Below, in pieces: positions 51,160 to 59,987 of a stretch of 64,000 nucleotides of DNA (position 1 is the stretch's first letter; the number at the start of each line of letters is the position of its first letter). A model generated the notes under the pieces. It did no database searches. It was not told where the DNA came from and was given only the letters and a program-made list of their open reading frames with translations. The position numbers were made by a program, and so were the translations under genes. The stretch spans positions 210,463 to 274,462 of the forward strand of contig NZ_CAMLDC010000004.1 in NCBI RefSeq assembly GCF_946478805.1, in the 5' to 3' direction. This DNA comes from an uncultured Fluviicola sp. (GTDB taxonomy: Bacteria > Bacteroidota > Bacteroidia > Flavobacteriales > Crocinitomicaceae).

Positions 51160-53564
51160 AACAAGAAGATGTTCACGCTGAACTTGGCAGTAATATTGTT
51201 TTCAACCTTCGGTGAAATGACTCCTCCGGCATAATGATAGAATCCTCCTATTCCAAATCCAACCCTGCTGAAAATCAACAAACTGTTTGCAAGAATCCCC
51301 GTTTCCGCGTATCCCTTATCCAACGAGTTGAAAGCTATGGAATGACGCCCCATATCTTCTTTGCTCCCATAACCAACCGCATGATGAATTGCAAACTGCG
51401 GTCTCGTCCATTTCCTGTTTGTTTTAATCGCTTTAAAGTCAAAACGTGTGAACAAGGCTGCCATCTTGGAAGAATAGTAAGTTGACGCGATCATCGTCTC
51501 AAAGGAGTTTGCTGCAGATAATTTCCACATTCCTCCGGTACCTTGACCTACCTGTTGCAATAACAAGGGAGAATCACCTTCGACAGCGGTTCCCATTAAA
51601 ACGTAAGTCAGTTTACCAACTGCCCGGACAGGTACTATCTGTTGAATACCCGCTGTTATACGTGTATAATCAATCTTGGCAGCTGTCACGCCTGGTAAAC
51701 TCTTCGTCACTTTCAATGTAAGGATTGGCCACTTGGATCCCAGGGAAACCCGTTTCGTTCCCAAGGACATCACTTTATCACGGATGGCCCAAGTCAATTC
51801 CAAAGATGTTTCAGCAATATCATAATGATCGATAGAACCCATTTCCGGATTGGACCATTGGTACCGGTAACCCTCAGTAAAATTGATTCGCTGATACGAA
51901 CCTGACAGGCGGAATTTCATTCGTGGAAAAACATATCCCGAAAAGGCAATTTCACCAATTCGCTGCTTGTCCATCTGGCGGATATAAATATTCCTGTAGA
52001 AGGAGTTCAACTGGGTCACTACCGGTTCGGAAGTCAAGCCGGTTCCGCCGCGTTCAACAATATCCTGCTGGTACCTTGCTTCGAAATCAAGGAAGTATTT
52101 CGGAAACAGGGTTACTTTTCCATATCCCCCATATTTCCACATTTTGTCCTTGAATCCATATGCAAAATAACCTCCGACACGGAAACGTTCAGATAACTTG
52201 TCGCTCGTTTCTAATCCAACACCCAATCGGAAACCTTCATAATCCCTGAAATTCACCAACCTCAAAATATCTGCTTGCAAATATCCCAGCGGAATCTTTC
52301 CCTGCAATAAAGACTGAAGTGTTTTCAGCTTCCCTTCCAGGTTCTCTTTTTCAGAAAGGCTGTCCACAAAATCATACGTTCTCAAATCCTTGTTGTCCAA
52401 GTCGTACTTTCTCTTTCCTTCCCAGTGCGTGCTGTCCTTACTGTTGGCATCCCGTGCAGTTTCCACAAAGACGGCATTGAACCGTTCGTCCTTGAGATCC
52501 GCATCCAGAACGACCTTATCAATGTAAGTATTTCCTTTCCCAACCAGGTAAGCATCCTTTATCTTGGAGGTGAATGACAATCCCGGGGCTTTCACTTCAG
52601 TTGACAACTTGAATGGAAACCATTTTTTTCCTTCCAGGAAAGTATATTCCTGGATGATCCGTGGATGAATCCCTCCTTTATCCTCTGCCGGTTCCGCATC
52701 TACTTTTTCTACTGCATATCCCCTCGTATTGATATACAAAGTTCCTTTCATTCCTTCGAAATTCTTATCTCTTCTCGGTTGAAAGCGGATAGTGTAGGTG
52801 GTATCACCGGGAGCTGTAATTGTTGTGTCATCCAGGATAAAAAGGTAACGGCGAATGGAACCAAGCGCCAATGGATTCAGATACGAACGTCCAAGTATGT
52901 CGAATTGGTTGTCATAAAAATTGAAGGATTGCAGTTCATTTGCGAAAGTCGAGAACATCGGGTCTGAAAAACCGGAAACACGGTAAGCACTGATCACTTC
53001 CTTCTCCTTGAAAGGTGGTTTGAAAAACTTGGTGGAGGTGCTTTCCAATAAGAAGATGTGTTGCTGGTCAAAGAATTTTCTCAAATCTATTAAATTGGTA
53101 TCTGCAGTCGTATCCGAAATCTGCGCCAAGGCATCCTGGTTGATCGTAAATACGAACTTGCTGTAGCTGTCATATTTAAATGCAACATCCGATTTCGGGT
53201 GATTTTTCTTTCTATTCTCGATGGCCAATTCCATGATACGCTCTGCCGGATTGACACCCGGAAGAATCACAACCTCATCAATTTCACTTGCCTGCTCGCT
53301 CATAAAAACAATCATGTTCCCTGTAATTTCGATTGTCGTGTCACGAAAACTCGTCATTCTCAAAGTGACTTGGGAGTTCCCCGGAGGATTTTCAAATCGA
53401 CCATCCAAATCCGCTAAAAAAGGTTTCCCAACCTTAGGATAAACTTTCACAAAAGGAATAGGAGCATGAGATACATCTTCCTGTATTTGAATTTGCTGTG
53501 CGAAAAAGAATTGGGATATAAAAAGGGTAAATAAGCTGAGTAAAATATATTTCATCTGGTTCAT
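51156..53564 (-). CDS. DUF5686 family outer-membrane protein with N-terminal carboxypeptidase-regulatory-like domain
   Basis: 802 aa. Signal peptide MKYILLSLFTLFISQFFFAQ (an ATG at 53564 adds three residues in front). Residues about 22-100 form a CarboxypepD_reg-like sandwich (PIPFVKVYPKVGKPFLADLDGRF), followed by V-I-L-P-G-V-N-P-A-E-R-I-M-E-L-A-I-x-N-R, the conserved DUF5686 start. The C-terminal 450 residues have the alternating pattern of a beta-barrel and end in FSVNIFLF. It is probably an outer-membrane barrel with a periplasmic domain; function unknown. Confidence 0.87.
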   Translation of the reverse strand: MNQMKYILLSLFTLFISQFFFAQQIQIQEDVSHAPIPFVKVYPKVGKPFLADLDGRFENPPGNSQVTLRMTSFRDTTIEITGNMIVFMSEQASEIDEVVILPGVNPAERIMELAIENRKKNHPKSDVAFKYDSYSKFVFTINQDALAQISDTTADTNLIDLRKFFDQQHIFLLESTSTKFFKPPFKEKEVISAYRVSGFSDPMFSTFANELQSFNFYDNQFDILGRSYLNPLALGSIRRYLFILDDTTITAPGDTTYTIRFQPRRDKNFEGMKGTLYINTRGYAVEKVDAEPAEDKGGIHPRIIQEYTFLEGKKWFPFKLSTEVKAPGLSFTSKIKDAYLVGKGNTYIDKVVLDADLKDERFNAVFVETARDANSKDSTHWEGKRKYDLDNKDLRTYDFVDSLSEKENLEGKLKTLQSLLQGKIPLGYLQADILRLVNFRDYEGFRLGVGLETSDKLSERFRVGGYFAYGFKDKMWKYGGYGKVTLFPKYFLDFEARYQQDIVERGGTGLTSEPVVTQLNSFYRNIYIRQMDKQRIGEIAFSGYVFPRMKFRLSGSYQRINFTEGYRYQWSNPEMGSIDHYDIAETSLELTWAIRDKVMSLGTKRVSLGSKWPILTLKVTKSLPGVTAAKIDYTRITAGIQQIVPVRAVGKLTYVLMGTAVEGDSPLLLQQVGQGTGGMWKLSAANSFETMIASTYYSSKMAALFTRFDFKAIKTNRKWTRPQFAIHHAVGYGSKEDMGRHSIAFNSLDKGYAETGILANSLLIFSRVGFGIGGFYHYAGGVISPKVENNITAKFSVNIFLF

Positions 53565-53659
53565 TGTCTTATCTGTAAGACAAACTAAATCAAAAAAAGT
53601 TACAGTTGATCAAAAAAAACGAGAAGTTTCGTTGGACTTCCGTAAATTCGCAAGGCAAC

Positions 53660-54682
53660 ATGAGCACTTTTAAGGATCAGCGAAATATCATCAAACATCT
53701 TAACTTTCAGCGCGTTTGGAATATGGTCATGCTTCGTTTTTCCTACGGCTTGGCTCGTCTGTTCAAAATTCAAAAAAACTGGGGAAACCCCTTCGCTTTA
53801 AGTATCGAACCCACAACCGCCTGTAATTTGGGTTGTCCTGCTTGCCCGAGTGGTTTAAAGGCTTTCAGCAGACCCACCGGGAAAATTGACCTGATCAATC
53901 ATCAGAACTGGCTTTCCCAACTTTCGAATTCGGTTTTCTATATCAACTATTACTTCCAGGGCGAACCTTTTTTACATCCGCAATTCCTGGATCTCATCAA
54001 GGAAGCGAAACAACAAAAGGTCTATACCGCTACTTCAACCAATGCACATTTCATAGACGAGAAAAAAGCACGGGAGATTGTAGCCTCAGGATTGGACCGG
54101 TTGATCATTTCTATTGACGGATTGACACAAGAAACGTATGAATCCTATCGTGTACATGGAAAACTGGAAAAAGTGATTGCAGGATCCAAGGCCCTGGTTC
54201 AGGCAAAAAAAGAGGCTCAAAGCAATACCCCGCATCTGATCTTTCAATTTTTAGTTGTCAAGGCAAACGAGCATCAGATCTCGGATGTCCAGGAATTGGC
54301 GACAGAGATCGGCATAGACGAAGTACGTTTCAAAACCGCCCAAGTATACGATTACGAACACGGCAATGAACTGATTCCCGACAATGAAGCCTATTCCCGT
54401 TATATAAAACAGAAAGACGGAACTTATCGCTTCAAGTACAAGGGCGGGAACAGTTGCTGGAGAATGTGGTCGTCGAGCGTCCTGACTTGGGACGGGCAAG
54501 TTGTTCCATGCTGCTTTGATAAGGATGCGCATCATACTTTGGGAAGTCTCCAGGACCAACCGTTCAAGACCATCTGGAAAAGTCCTGCTTACCGCTCATT
54601 CCGGAATTCGGTCCTGCAAGACCGGAATTCCATTGAGATCTGTACCAATTGTTCGGAAGGCGCGAAAGTGTGGATCGACTAA
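53660..54682 (+). CDS. Radical SAM protein with SPASM domain
   Basis: 340 aa from the ATG at 53660; the frame extends upstream to a TTG but that part is not conserved-looking. The 4Fe-4S site is C-N-L-G-C-P-A-C in EPTTACNLGCPACPSG, followed by the NYYFQGEPFLHP strand. The C-terminal SPASM region supplies further cluster ligands in SCWRMW, VVPCCFDKD and ICTNCSEG. It may modify a peptide or protein; no precursor peptide gene is visible next to it. A TAAATTCG -7-like box lies about 10 nt upstream of the start. Confidence 0.9.
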   Translation: MSTFKDQRNIIKHLNFQRVWNMVMLRFSYGLARLFKIQKNWGNPFALSIEPTTACNLGCPACPSGLKAFSRPTGKIDLINHQNWLSQLSNSVFYINYYFQGEPFLHPQFLDLIKEAKQQKVYTATSTNAHFIDEKKAREIVASGLDRLIISIDGLTQETYESYRVHGKLEKVIAGSKALVQAKKEAQSNTPHLIFQFLVVKANEHQISDVQELATEIGIDEVRFKTAQVYDYEHGNELIPDNEAYSRYIKQKDGTYRFKYKGGNSCWRMWSSSVLTWDGQVVPCCFDKDAHHTLGSLQDQPFKTIWKSPAYRSFRNSVLQDRNSIEICTNCSEGAKVWID

Positions 54683-54683
54683 C

Positions 54684-54748
54684 TGATAATGTACAATGGA
54701 GAATTGAAAAGGTTTTAAGAGATCCTTCTTTTCAATTTTACATTATCA
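54684..54748 (+). other. Long AT-rich hairpin before kbl
   Basis: TGATAATGTA (54684-54693) pairs with 54739-54748 and AATTGAAAAG (54702-54711) with 54728-54737. It starts right after the radical SAM stop codon and lacks a U tract. Confidence 0.6.
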
Positions 54749-54788
54749 ATTTTCAATTGTTTTTATCTTTACCGATAAAAACAAGGTC

Positions 54789-55979
54789 ATGTACGGAAAA
54801 ATGAAAGAATACCTTTCCGAGGAATTGAATACAATCAAGGAAGGTGGAATATTTAAGAAAGAACGCATCATTACATCTCCTCAAGGAGCAAAAGTACATG
54901 TAAGTTCAGGTGACGAAGTGGTCATTATGTGTGCAAACAATTATCTTGGACTTTCATCTCATCCTTCTGTCATTCAAGCTGCGAAAGATGCTCTGGATAC
55001 ACACGGCTTTGGAATGTCATCTGTTCGTTTCATTTGCGGGACCCAGGATATTCATAAAGAACTGGAAGCAAAGATCGCTAAGTTCTACGGTACGGAAGAT
55101 ACCATTCTTTACGCTGCTGCTTTTGATGCAAATGGTGGTGTTTTCGAACCGCTATTCGGGGAAGAAGATGCGATTATTTCGGATGAATTGAACCATGCTT
55201 CTATCATTGACGGAATCCGTCTGTGTAAAGCACAACGTTACCGCTACAAACATTCCGACATGGTTGACTTGGAAGAGCAGTTGAAAAAAGCACAGGCACA
55301 ACGTCATCGAATCATTGTTACGGATGGTGTTTTCTCAATGGACGGGGATATTGCCAAAATGAATGAGATCTGTGACCTGGCAGATAAATACGACGCGTTA
55401 GTAATGACTGACGAATGTCACAGTGCAGGATTTATCGGTAAAACAGGTCGTGGAGTTCCCGAATACCACAATTGTCAAGACCGTGTGGATATCATTACAG
55501 GAACATTGGGTAAGGCTTTAGGCGGAGCAATGGGCGGTTACACGACCGGCAAAAAAGAAGTCATCGAAATGCTACGTCAGCGTTCAAGACCTTACTTGTT
55601 CTCCAATTCATTAGCTCCTTCCATCGTTGGTGCCTCCAATGTAGTATTTGACATTTTAAGTTCAACAACTGAATTGCGTGATAAATTAGAGTCAAACACG
55701 AAATACTTCAAGGAACGTATCCTGGCTGCCGGATTTGATATCAAACCCGGAGATTCACCAATTGTTCCGATTATGTTGTACGACGCAGCATTGTCACAAC
55801 AATTTGCAGATAAATTATTACAAGAAGGTGTTTACGCAATCGGATTCTTCTATCCGGTGGTAGCAAAAGGGGCTGCTCGTATTCGTACTCAGATTTCTGC
55901 GGCACACAGTATCGAAGATCTTGACAAGGCAATTGCCGCTTTCATCAAAGTTGGAAAAGAATTGAAGGTGATCCAATGA
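54789..55979 (+). CDS. kbl: Glycine C-acetyltransferase (2-amino-3-ketobutyrate CoA ligase)
   Basis: 396 aa, a PLP enzyme of the alpha-oxoamine synthase family. K242 in [12 protein letters not shown] is the Schiff-base Lys; [13 protein letters not shown] supplies the Asp and His that hold PLP, and the N-terminal [10 protein letters not shown] motif is present. It converts glycine and acetyl-CoA to 2-amino-3-oxobutyrate or the reverse, for threonine breakdown. Threonine dehydrogenase is not in the window. Close relatives such as serine palmitoyltransferase cannot be fully excluded. A perfect palindrome starts 16 nt after the stop. Confidence 0.92.
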   Translation: MYGKMKEYLSEELNTIKEGGIFKKERIITSPQGAKVHVSSGDEVVIMCANNYLGLSSHPSVIQAAKDALDTHGFGMSSVRFICGTQDIHKELEAKIAKFYGTEDTILYAAAFDANGGVFEPLFGEEDAIISDELNHASIIDGIRLCKAQRYRYKHSDMVDLEEQLKKAQAQRHRIIVTDGVFSMDGDIAKMNEICDLADKYDALVMTDECHSAGFIGKTGRGVPEYHNCQDRVDIITGTLGKALGGAMGGYTTGKKEVIEMLRQRSRPYLFSNSLAPSIVGASNVVFDILSSTTELRDKLESNTKYFKERILAAGFDIKPGDSPIVPIMLYDAALSQQFADKLLQEGVYAIGFFYPVVAKGAARIRTQISAAHSIEDLDKAIAAFIKVGKELKVIQ

Positions 55980-55995
55980 TACTATTACCAAAAAA

Positions 55996-56037
55996 CATAC
56001 ACGTAGGGGCGCGATTAATCGCGCCCCTACGTGTATG
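55996..56037. repeat. GTAGGG-type intergenic palindrome 2
   Basis: A 42-bp perfect palindrome with no loop: each arm contains CACGTAGGGGCGCGATT, centred on ATTAAT at 56014-56019. It lies 16 nt after the kbl stop and is followed by A/T runs. Confidence 0.9.
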
Positions 56038-56048
56038 AAAAAAAACCA

Positions 56049-56077
56049 TTGGTTCAATGGAATAAAAACTATCTTTG
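56049..56077 (+). promoter_or_regulatory. Promoter of the GT2 gene
   Basis: TTG (56049-56051), 18 nt, TATCTTTG (56070-56077), with a 63-nt leader before the ATG. Confidence 0.65.
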
Positions 56078-56140
56078 TGCGCTAAAAATCTAGTGCATTC
56101 AAGTTTGTATTAGTAATCGAACAATTAACAAAGAAAATCT

Positions 56141-58033
56141 ATGACAAGGTCTTTACTTGTTTTATTTTGCGCGGTATTCACGCTATCTGCCTTCGGGCAA
56201 ATCAAACGCGATGTATCTGGTTATTACCAAGATTACAGGACAAAAGGCCCTTCAGAAGAAGTTCCGGTTCAATTGGTCAATAAGGAAACAGGAAAAACCT
56301 ATCAGGCAGTTACCGACGAAAATGGTAAATTCCTATTCAAGAATGTTGCATTGATTCCAAATGCGGATACGACACTTTTTGAATTATCCGTTTCGAATAA
56401 AAAATACAAACAAGAAACCTTCCTGATCAAAATTGATGCAGACCATACCGGCGAGTACAAAATGGATCAGAAAAACCCGTTTAAGACATCTACGAAAGTT
56501 ACCTGGATGTTCAATTGGGGTGATTGGAACGGAAAAGAAAATTACTGGTCGCATTTCGCTGCAAAAGCTGTGTTGGTCATTTATGGATTTTGTTTGGTAT
56601 TGGTATTCATTTACTCCCTGCTTCAACTTTCCCTGTCCATTGCCTATGCGAAAAGCAAACGGAATAAGTCACAGGAAGTAAAACCGGTTTACAATCCGGA
56701 TACAGCTCTTACGGTTACCGTTCAGCTACCGATGTACAACGAAATGTATGTTGCCGACCGGATCATTGAAGCAGCGGCTGCATTTGATTACCCGAGAGAT
56801 AAGTTTGATATCCAGGTGCTGGATGATTCAACGGACGAAACGAAAGATCTGATTGCAAAAAAAGTGGCGGAAGTTGCTGCACGTGGAATTCGCATCGAGC
56901 ACATTCACCGTACTGATAGAACCGGATATAAAGCCGGTGCGTTGGATTCTGCCATGAACAAGGTCCAGGGTGAATTCATCGCTATCTTCGATGCCGATTT
57001 CGTTCCTGAAAGTGACTGGTTGCAACGTACCATGCCTTATTTTGAGACAGACGACAATATTGGTGTTGTTCAGACACGTTGGGGACATTTGAATAAATCA
57101 TACTCTTTATTAACTGAATTACAAGCATTCGGATTGAATGGTCACTTTGCTGCAGAGCAAGGAGGTCGCAATGCTGCAGGACATTTCATCAACTTCAACG
57201 GAACAGGTGGTATTTGGCGCAAAAAATGTATCGAAAGTGCAGGTGGCTGGGAACACGATACACTAACAGAAGATTTGGATTTGAGTTACCGTGCCCAGTT
57301 AAGAGGCTGGAGATTCAAGTACCTGGAAGATGTGGTTGCTCCTGCTGAATTACCGATTACGATGTCTGCCCTGAAAGCACAACAACACCGTTGGATGAAA
57401 GGTGGAGCTGAGTGTTTCGTGAAAATGTGGAAAACCATCCTGACATTCAAGAACGTCCGACTTTCAAACCGTGTTCACGGAATGGCGCATTTATTCAATT
57501 CGTCTGTATTCATGTTTATCCTGATCATGTCCCTACTGAGTTTGGTGGTATTGCAGATCAAAGACAGTTTCTCCGATTTGAACTACGTAATCCAATACGG
57601 TTCTGTTTTCATCCTGAGCACTGTTTTCCTGATGTACTACTATTGGTTGGCATACCGTGACAAGACAGCTAATAAATTTACTTCTTTTATTCGCTTCGTT
57701 GGTCGTTTCTTTTTATTCCTTACGGTTTCATTAGGTCTTTCCTTAGCGAATACAATTGCAGTACTGGAAGGTTTTATGGGAATCAAGAGTTCGTTCGTCA
57801 GAACACCTAAATTCAACGTAAATAAGAAAACAGAGTTCAAAGGAAACAAATACGATAAGAAAAGTATTTCCCTGATTACGATCGGAGAAGGAATCCTGAT
57901 GTGTGTATTCGGATTCACGGTGGTGAACAGATCCATTTACGGAGATTTGGGAATGGTTCCTTTCCACCTGATGTTGACCATCGGATATGGGATCGTATTC
58001 TTCAATTCACTGAAAGAATTGAGAAGAAGCTAA
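56141..58033 (+). CDS. Cellulose-synthase-like family 2 glycosyltransferase with extracytoplasmic N-terminal domain
   Basis: 630 aa. A signal peptide (ends SAFGQ) is followed by about 110 residues resembling a carboxypeptidase-regulatory sandwich (VPVQLVNKETGKTYQAVTDE), a membrane helix near 145-168, then a cytoplasmic GT-A domain with VQLPMYNE, D-D-S in LDDSTDE, D-A-D in FDADF, TEDLDLSYR and QQHRWMKGG (the QxxRW motif), then four or more C-terminal helices. This is a processive beta-glycosyltransferase of the type that extrudes a polysaccharide or makes a glycolipid. The domain ahead of the first helix is unusual and may bind the emerging polymer (inference). Confidence 0.9.
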   Translation: MTRSLLVLFCAVFTLSAFGQIKRDVSGYYQDYRTKGPSEEVPVQLVNKETGKTYQAVTDENGKFLFKNVALIPNADTTLFELSVSNKKYKQETFLIKIDADHTGEYKMDQKNPFKTSTKVTWMFNWGDWNGKENYWSHFAAKAVLVIYGFCLVLVFIYSLLQLSLSIAYAKSKRNKSQEVKPVYNPDTALTVTVQLPMYNEMYVADRIIEAAAAFDYPRDKFDIQVLDDSTDETKDLIAKKVAEVAARGIRIEHIHRTDRTGYKAGALDSAMNKVQGEFIAIFDADFVPESDWLQRTMPYFETDDNIGVVQTRWGHLNKSYSLLTELQAFGLNGHFAAEQGGRNAAGHFINFNGTGGIWRKKCIESAGGWEHDTLTEDLDLSYRAQLRGWRFKYLEDVVAPAELPITMSALKAQQHRWMKGGAECFVKMWKTILTFKNVRLSNRVHGMAHLFNSSVFMFILIMSLLSLVVLQIKDSFSDLNYVIQYGSVFILSTVFLMYYYWLAYRDKTANKFTSFIRFVGRFFLFLTVSLGLSLANTIAVLEGFMGIKSSFVRTPKFNVNKKTEFKGNKYDKKSISLITIGEGILMCVFGFTVVNRSIYGDLGMVPFHLMLTIGYGIVFFNSLKELRRS

Positions 58034-58046
58034 GATGATAATCAAT

Positions 58047-58088
58047 AATAAAAGTAGGGGCGCGACGCATCGCGTCCCTACTTTTATT
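58047..58088. repeat. GTAGGG-type intergenic palindrome 3
   Basis: Arms of 19 bp with one mismatch (58047-58065 with 58070-58088), core AGTAGGGGCGCGA, 4-nt loop CGCA. It lies 13 nt after the GT2 stop and 17 nt from the stop of the convergent gene, so it can terminate both. Confidence 0.88.
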
Positions 58089-58105
58089 AATCTGGCACCA
58101 ATAAT

Positions 58106-58666
58106 TTATTGAATAAACTTATAATTCTCGATCCACGTGGAATCGCTTACATCGTAAAGCAATTTCCAGAAGCTGGTATCCACAATGTAATCGAAATCCA
58201 ATTGTTTGATGTGGTATCGTTTTGCCAGGTATTCTTCCTGTTTCAGGCTCGGTCTCATCTTATTCAAACTCCATCCCGCCTCATTCTTCCCAAGGAAAGG
58301 CCAATCGGAATAGCGAATTTTCCACAGGCTATCCAGGGCAGGGCAATACCCGACTTCTGCCCGGATTGTATCGTTCACAAAAACACCACCGATCACATGA
58401 TTCGCTTTGAAATAGTCAATCTTACCCGGATTAAAAGGGCTTGGCCAATAACCGCTCAGGACCTTGATAAATTCATCCTTGCTGGTATAGAACCGTTTTG
58501 CTCTCAGGATACCGTCATCCGAATACTTCATCGCAACAAAACTGACCACACTTGAATTCGCGCCTGTCGAGATCCGCGCGCCAAATACATACCGGTAAGT
58601 TGGCGGTTTCACTTTCGAAAATGAAAACGAGAAAAGAAGCAGCAAAAACAGTACACAATATTTCAC
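58106..58666 (-). CDS. Secreted hypothetical protein, 186 aa
   Basis: A GTG start gives a strong signal peptide (MKYCVLFLLLLFSFSFS); the only nearby ATG is followed at once by a stop. The mature part is rich in aromatic residues (SGYWPSPFNPGKIDYF, YSDWPFLGKNEAGWSL) and has one internal Cys. No domain recognised. It is convergent with the GT2 gene across a palindromic terminator. Confidence 0.65.
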   Translation of the reverse strand: MKYCVLFLLLLFSFSFSKVKPPTYRYVFGARISTGANSSVVSFVAMKYSDDGILRAKRFYTSKDEFIKVLSGYWPSPFNPGKIDYFKANHVIGGVFVNDTIRAEVGYCPALDSLWKIRYSDWPFLGKNEAGWSLNKMRPSLKQEEYLAKRYHIKQLDFDYIVDTSFWKLLYDVSDSTWIENYKFIQ

Positions 58667-58760
58667 ATCACATTAAACGCAGGTTTTGCAAAATATGTTT
58701 CCGATAGATGGAAGAATTTAATTCTTTGTGAATCAGTAAGAATAAGATTTTAAAAGATAT

Positions 58761-59327
58761 CTAATCAAACCGAATCACTTTAGTCGGAGTCACTACCGCA
58801 TTCAGGCGGATATCGGTTGGTAAGACGTCTGCTATTTTAGGTTCCAAGTCGAAATAATGCAAACCGATGAACAGGCAATTCGGGGCGCATTTCCGCAAAA
58901 AGCGGTCGTAGAATCCTTTTCCATATCCGACCCTGTTTCCCTTCACATCTGCCGTTAACAACGGAACAAAAACGATGTCAAATCGATCTGCGGCGATCAC
59001 TTTTCCCTTTTTGGGTTCCGGAATGCCTTTTTGGTTGATTTCCAACTGATCGGTAGATTCAAACAGGTAATGGCGCATTTCCATCGTCTCGAAATTTGTT
59101 TTCGGAATAGCCACCGTTGCGCCGACTCCCATTGCTCTTTCCCACAGGAGGTACGTATTCACTTCACGCTGCCTTTCAATAGGAAGAAACAAGGAAATCG
59201 TTTTTTCCGACAGCTGAAAGTGTGTCAAAGCTTGTTCAACAATGGTTTCTGAAAGGCGCTCGATTTCACCGGGTGAAAGTTGAAGCCTCATCTCCTTATA
59301 TTTTTGACGCAATTCTGCTTTTGTCAT
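58761..59327 (-). CDS. 5-formyltetrahydrofolate cyclo-ligase
   Basis: 188 aa from the ATG at 59327; a longer frame from a TTG adds 11 unsupported residues. Converts 5-formyl-THF to 5,10-methenyl-THF with ATP. The start MTKAELRQKYKEMR is the family's first helix, ISLFLPIERQREVNT binds folate, and VGYGKGFYDRFL is the ATP/phosphate site. Single-gene unit. Confidence 0.93.
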   Translation of the reverse strand: MTKAELRQKYKEMRLQLSPGEIERLSETIVEQALTHFQLSEKTISLFLPIERQREVNTYLLWERAMGVGATVAIPKTNFETMEMRHYLFESTDQLEINQKGIPEPKKGKVIAADRFDIVFVPLLTADVKGNRVGYGKGFYDRFLRKCAPNCLFIGLHYFDLEPKIADVLPTDIRLNAVVTPTKVIRFD

Positions 59328-59578
59328 ACCGTTCTTTTGAACCAAACTCCTATACGCCAAATGAATGGTTCATTTCTTTTGGGAGAATTTCTTCTGTTTA
59401 ATTTGTGAATGCTTATTCCGATTTCCTGAACTAATAAACTCAGATTCAATAATTCAAGCAATTTCCGGCTAAATTAGTTGAAAGGCAGTAATTAAACAAA
59501 ACTCACACGAATTTATCTTCAAACAGTTTTTTTAACAAAAAAGCAATCCTTGTTCACCCAACGCTTTCTGTAAGTGAT

Positions 59579-59586
59579 TATATTTA
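59579..59586 (+). promoter_or_regulatory. Near-consensus -7 element (TATATTTA)
   Basis: One base off TAnnTTTG, with 4 nt (CACC) to the GTG start at 59591, the same geometry as four perfect cases in this window. Confidence 0.4.
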
Positions 59587-59590
59587 CACC

Positions 59591-59953
59591 GTGTATAAAA
59601 GTTTGCGTCTTATTTCCATCCTTTGTTTTTTGTCACTAGCAAGTAATTTAGTGGGCAATTTGGTATGGACTTACCTGGAGCACAAAGAATCCGTTAGTTT
59701 ATCTTCAGATGAAGAAGACGACGATTCGGAAGAGCGGGATACAGATACGGACGAAAATAACCGAAGCAGTAAGCGCGGAATCAATTTATTGGAAGAAGAG
59801 CTGCATTTGGCTGACCACACAACCTTATCCACATTTGATTTCGACACAAATCTGGCGGAGAGAACTCATTTTTCTGTCATTACAGACAAAACCAACGGTT
59901 CTGAAAAAGCACCTTTGGATAATCCCCCCGAAATTGGAACTGAATTCAGCTAA
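59591..59953 (+). CDS. Hypothetical protein with acidic region, 120 aa
   Basis: GTG start. One N-terminal hydrophobic segment (LRLISILCFLSLASNLVGNLVW) that may be an anchor or uncleaved signal, then a very acidic stretch (SSDEEDDDSEERDTDTDENN) and a polar, probably disordered remainder. No family recognised. It lies 34 nt upstream of the SulP transporter on the same strand and could be co-transcribed. Confidence 0.6.
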   Translation: MYKSLRLISILCFLSLASNLVGNLVWTYLEHKESVSLSSDEEDDDSEERDTDTDENNRSSKRGINLLEEELHLADHTTLSTFDFDTNLAERTHFSVITDKTNGSEKAPLDNPPEIGTEFS

Positions 59954-59987
59954 GATCAATTAGTAGTTATTTCATTTTCAATTTTTC

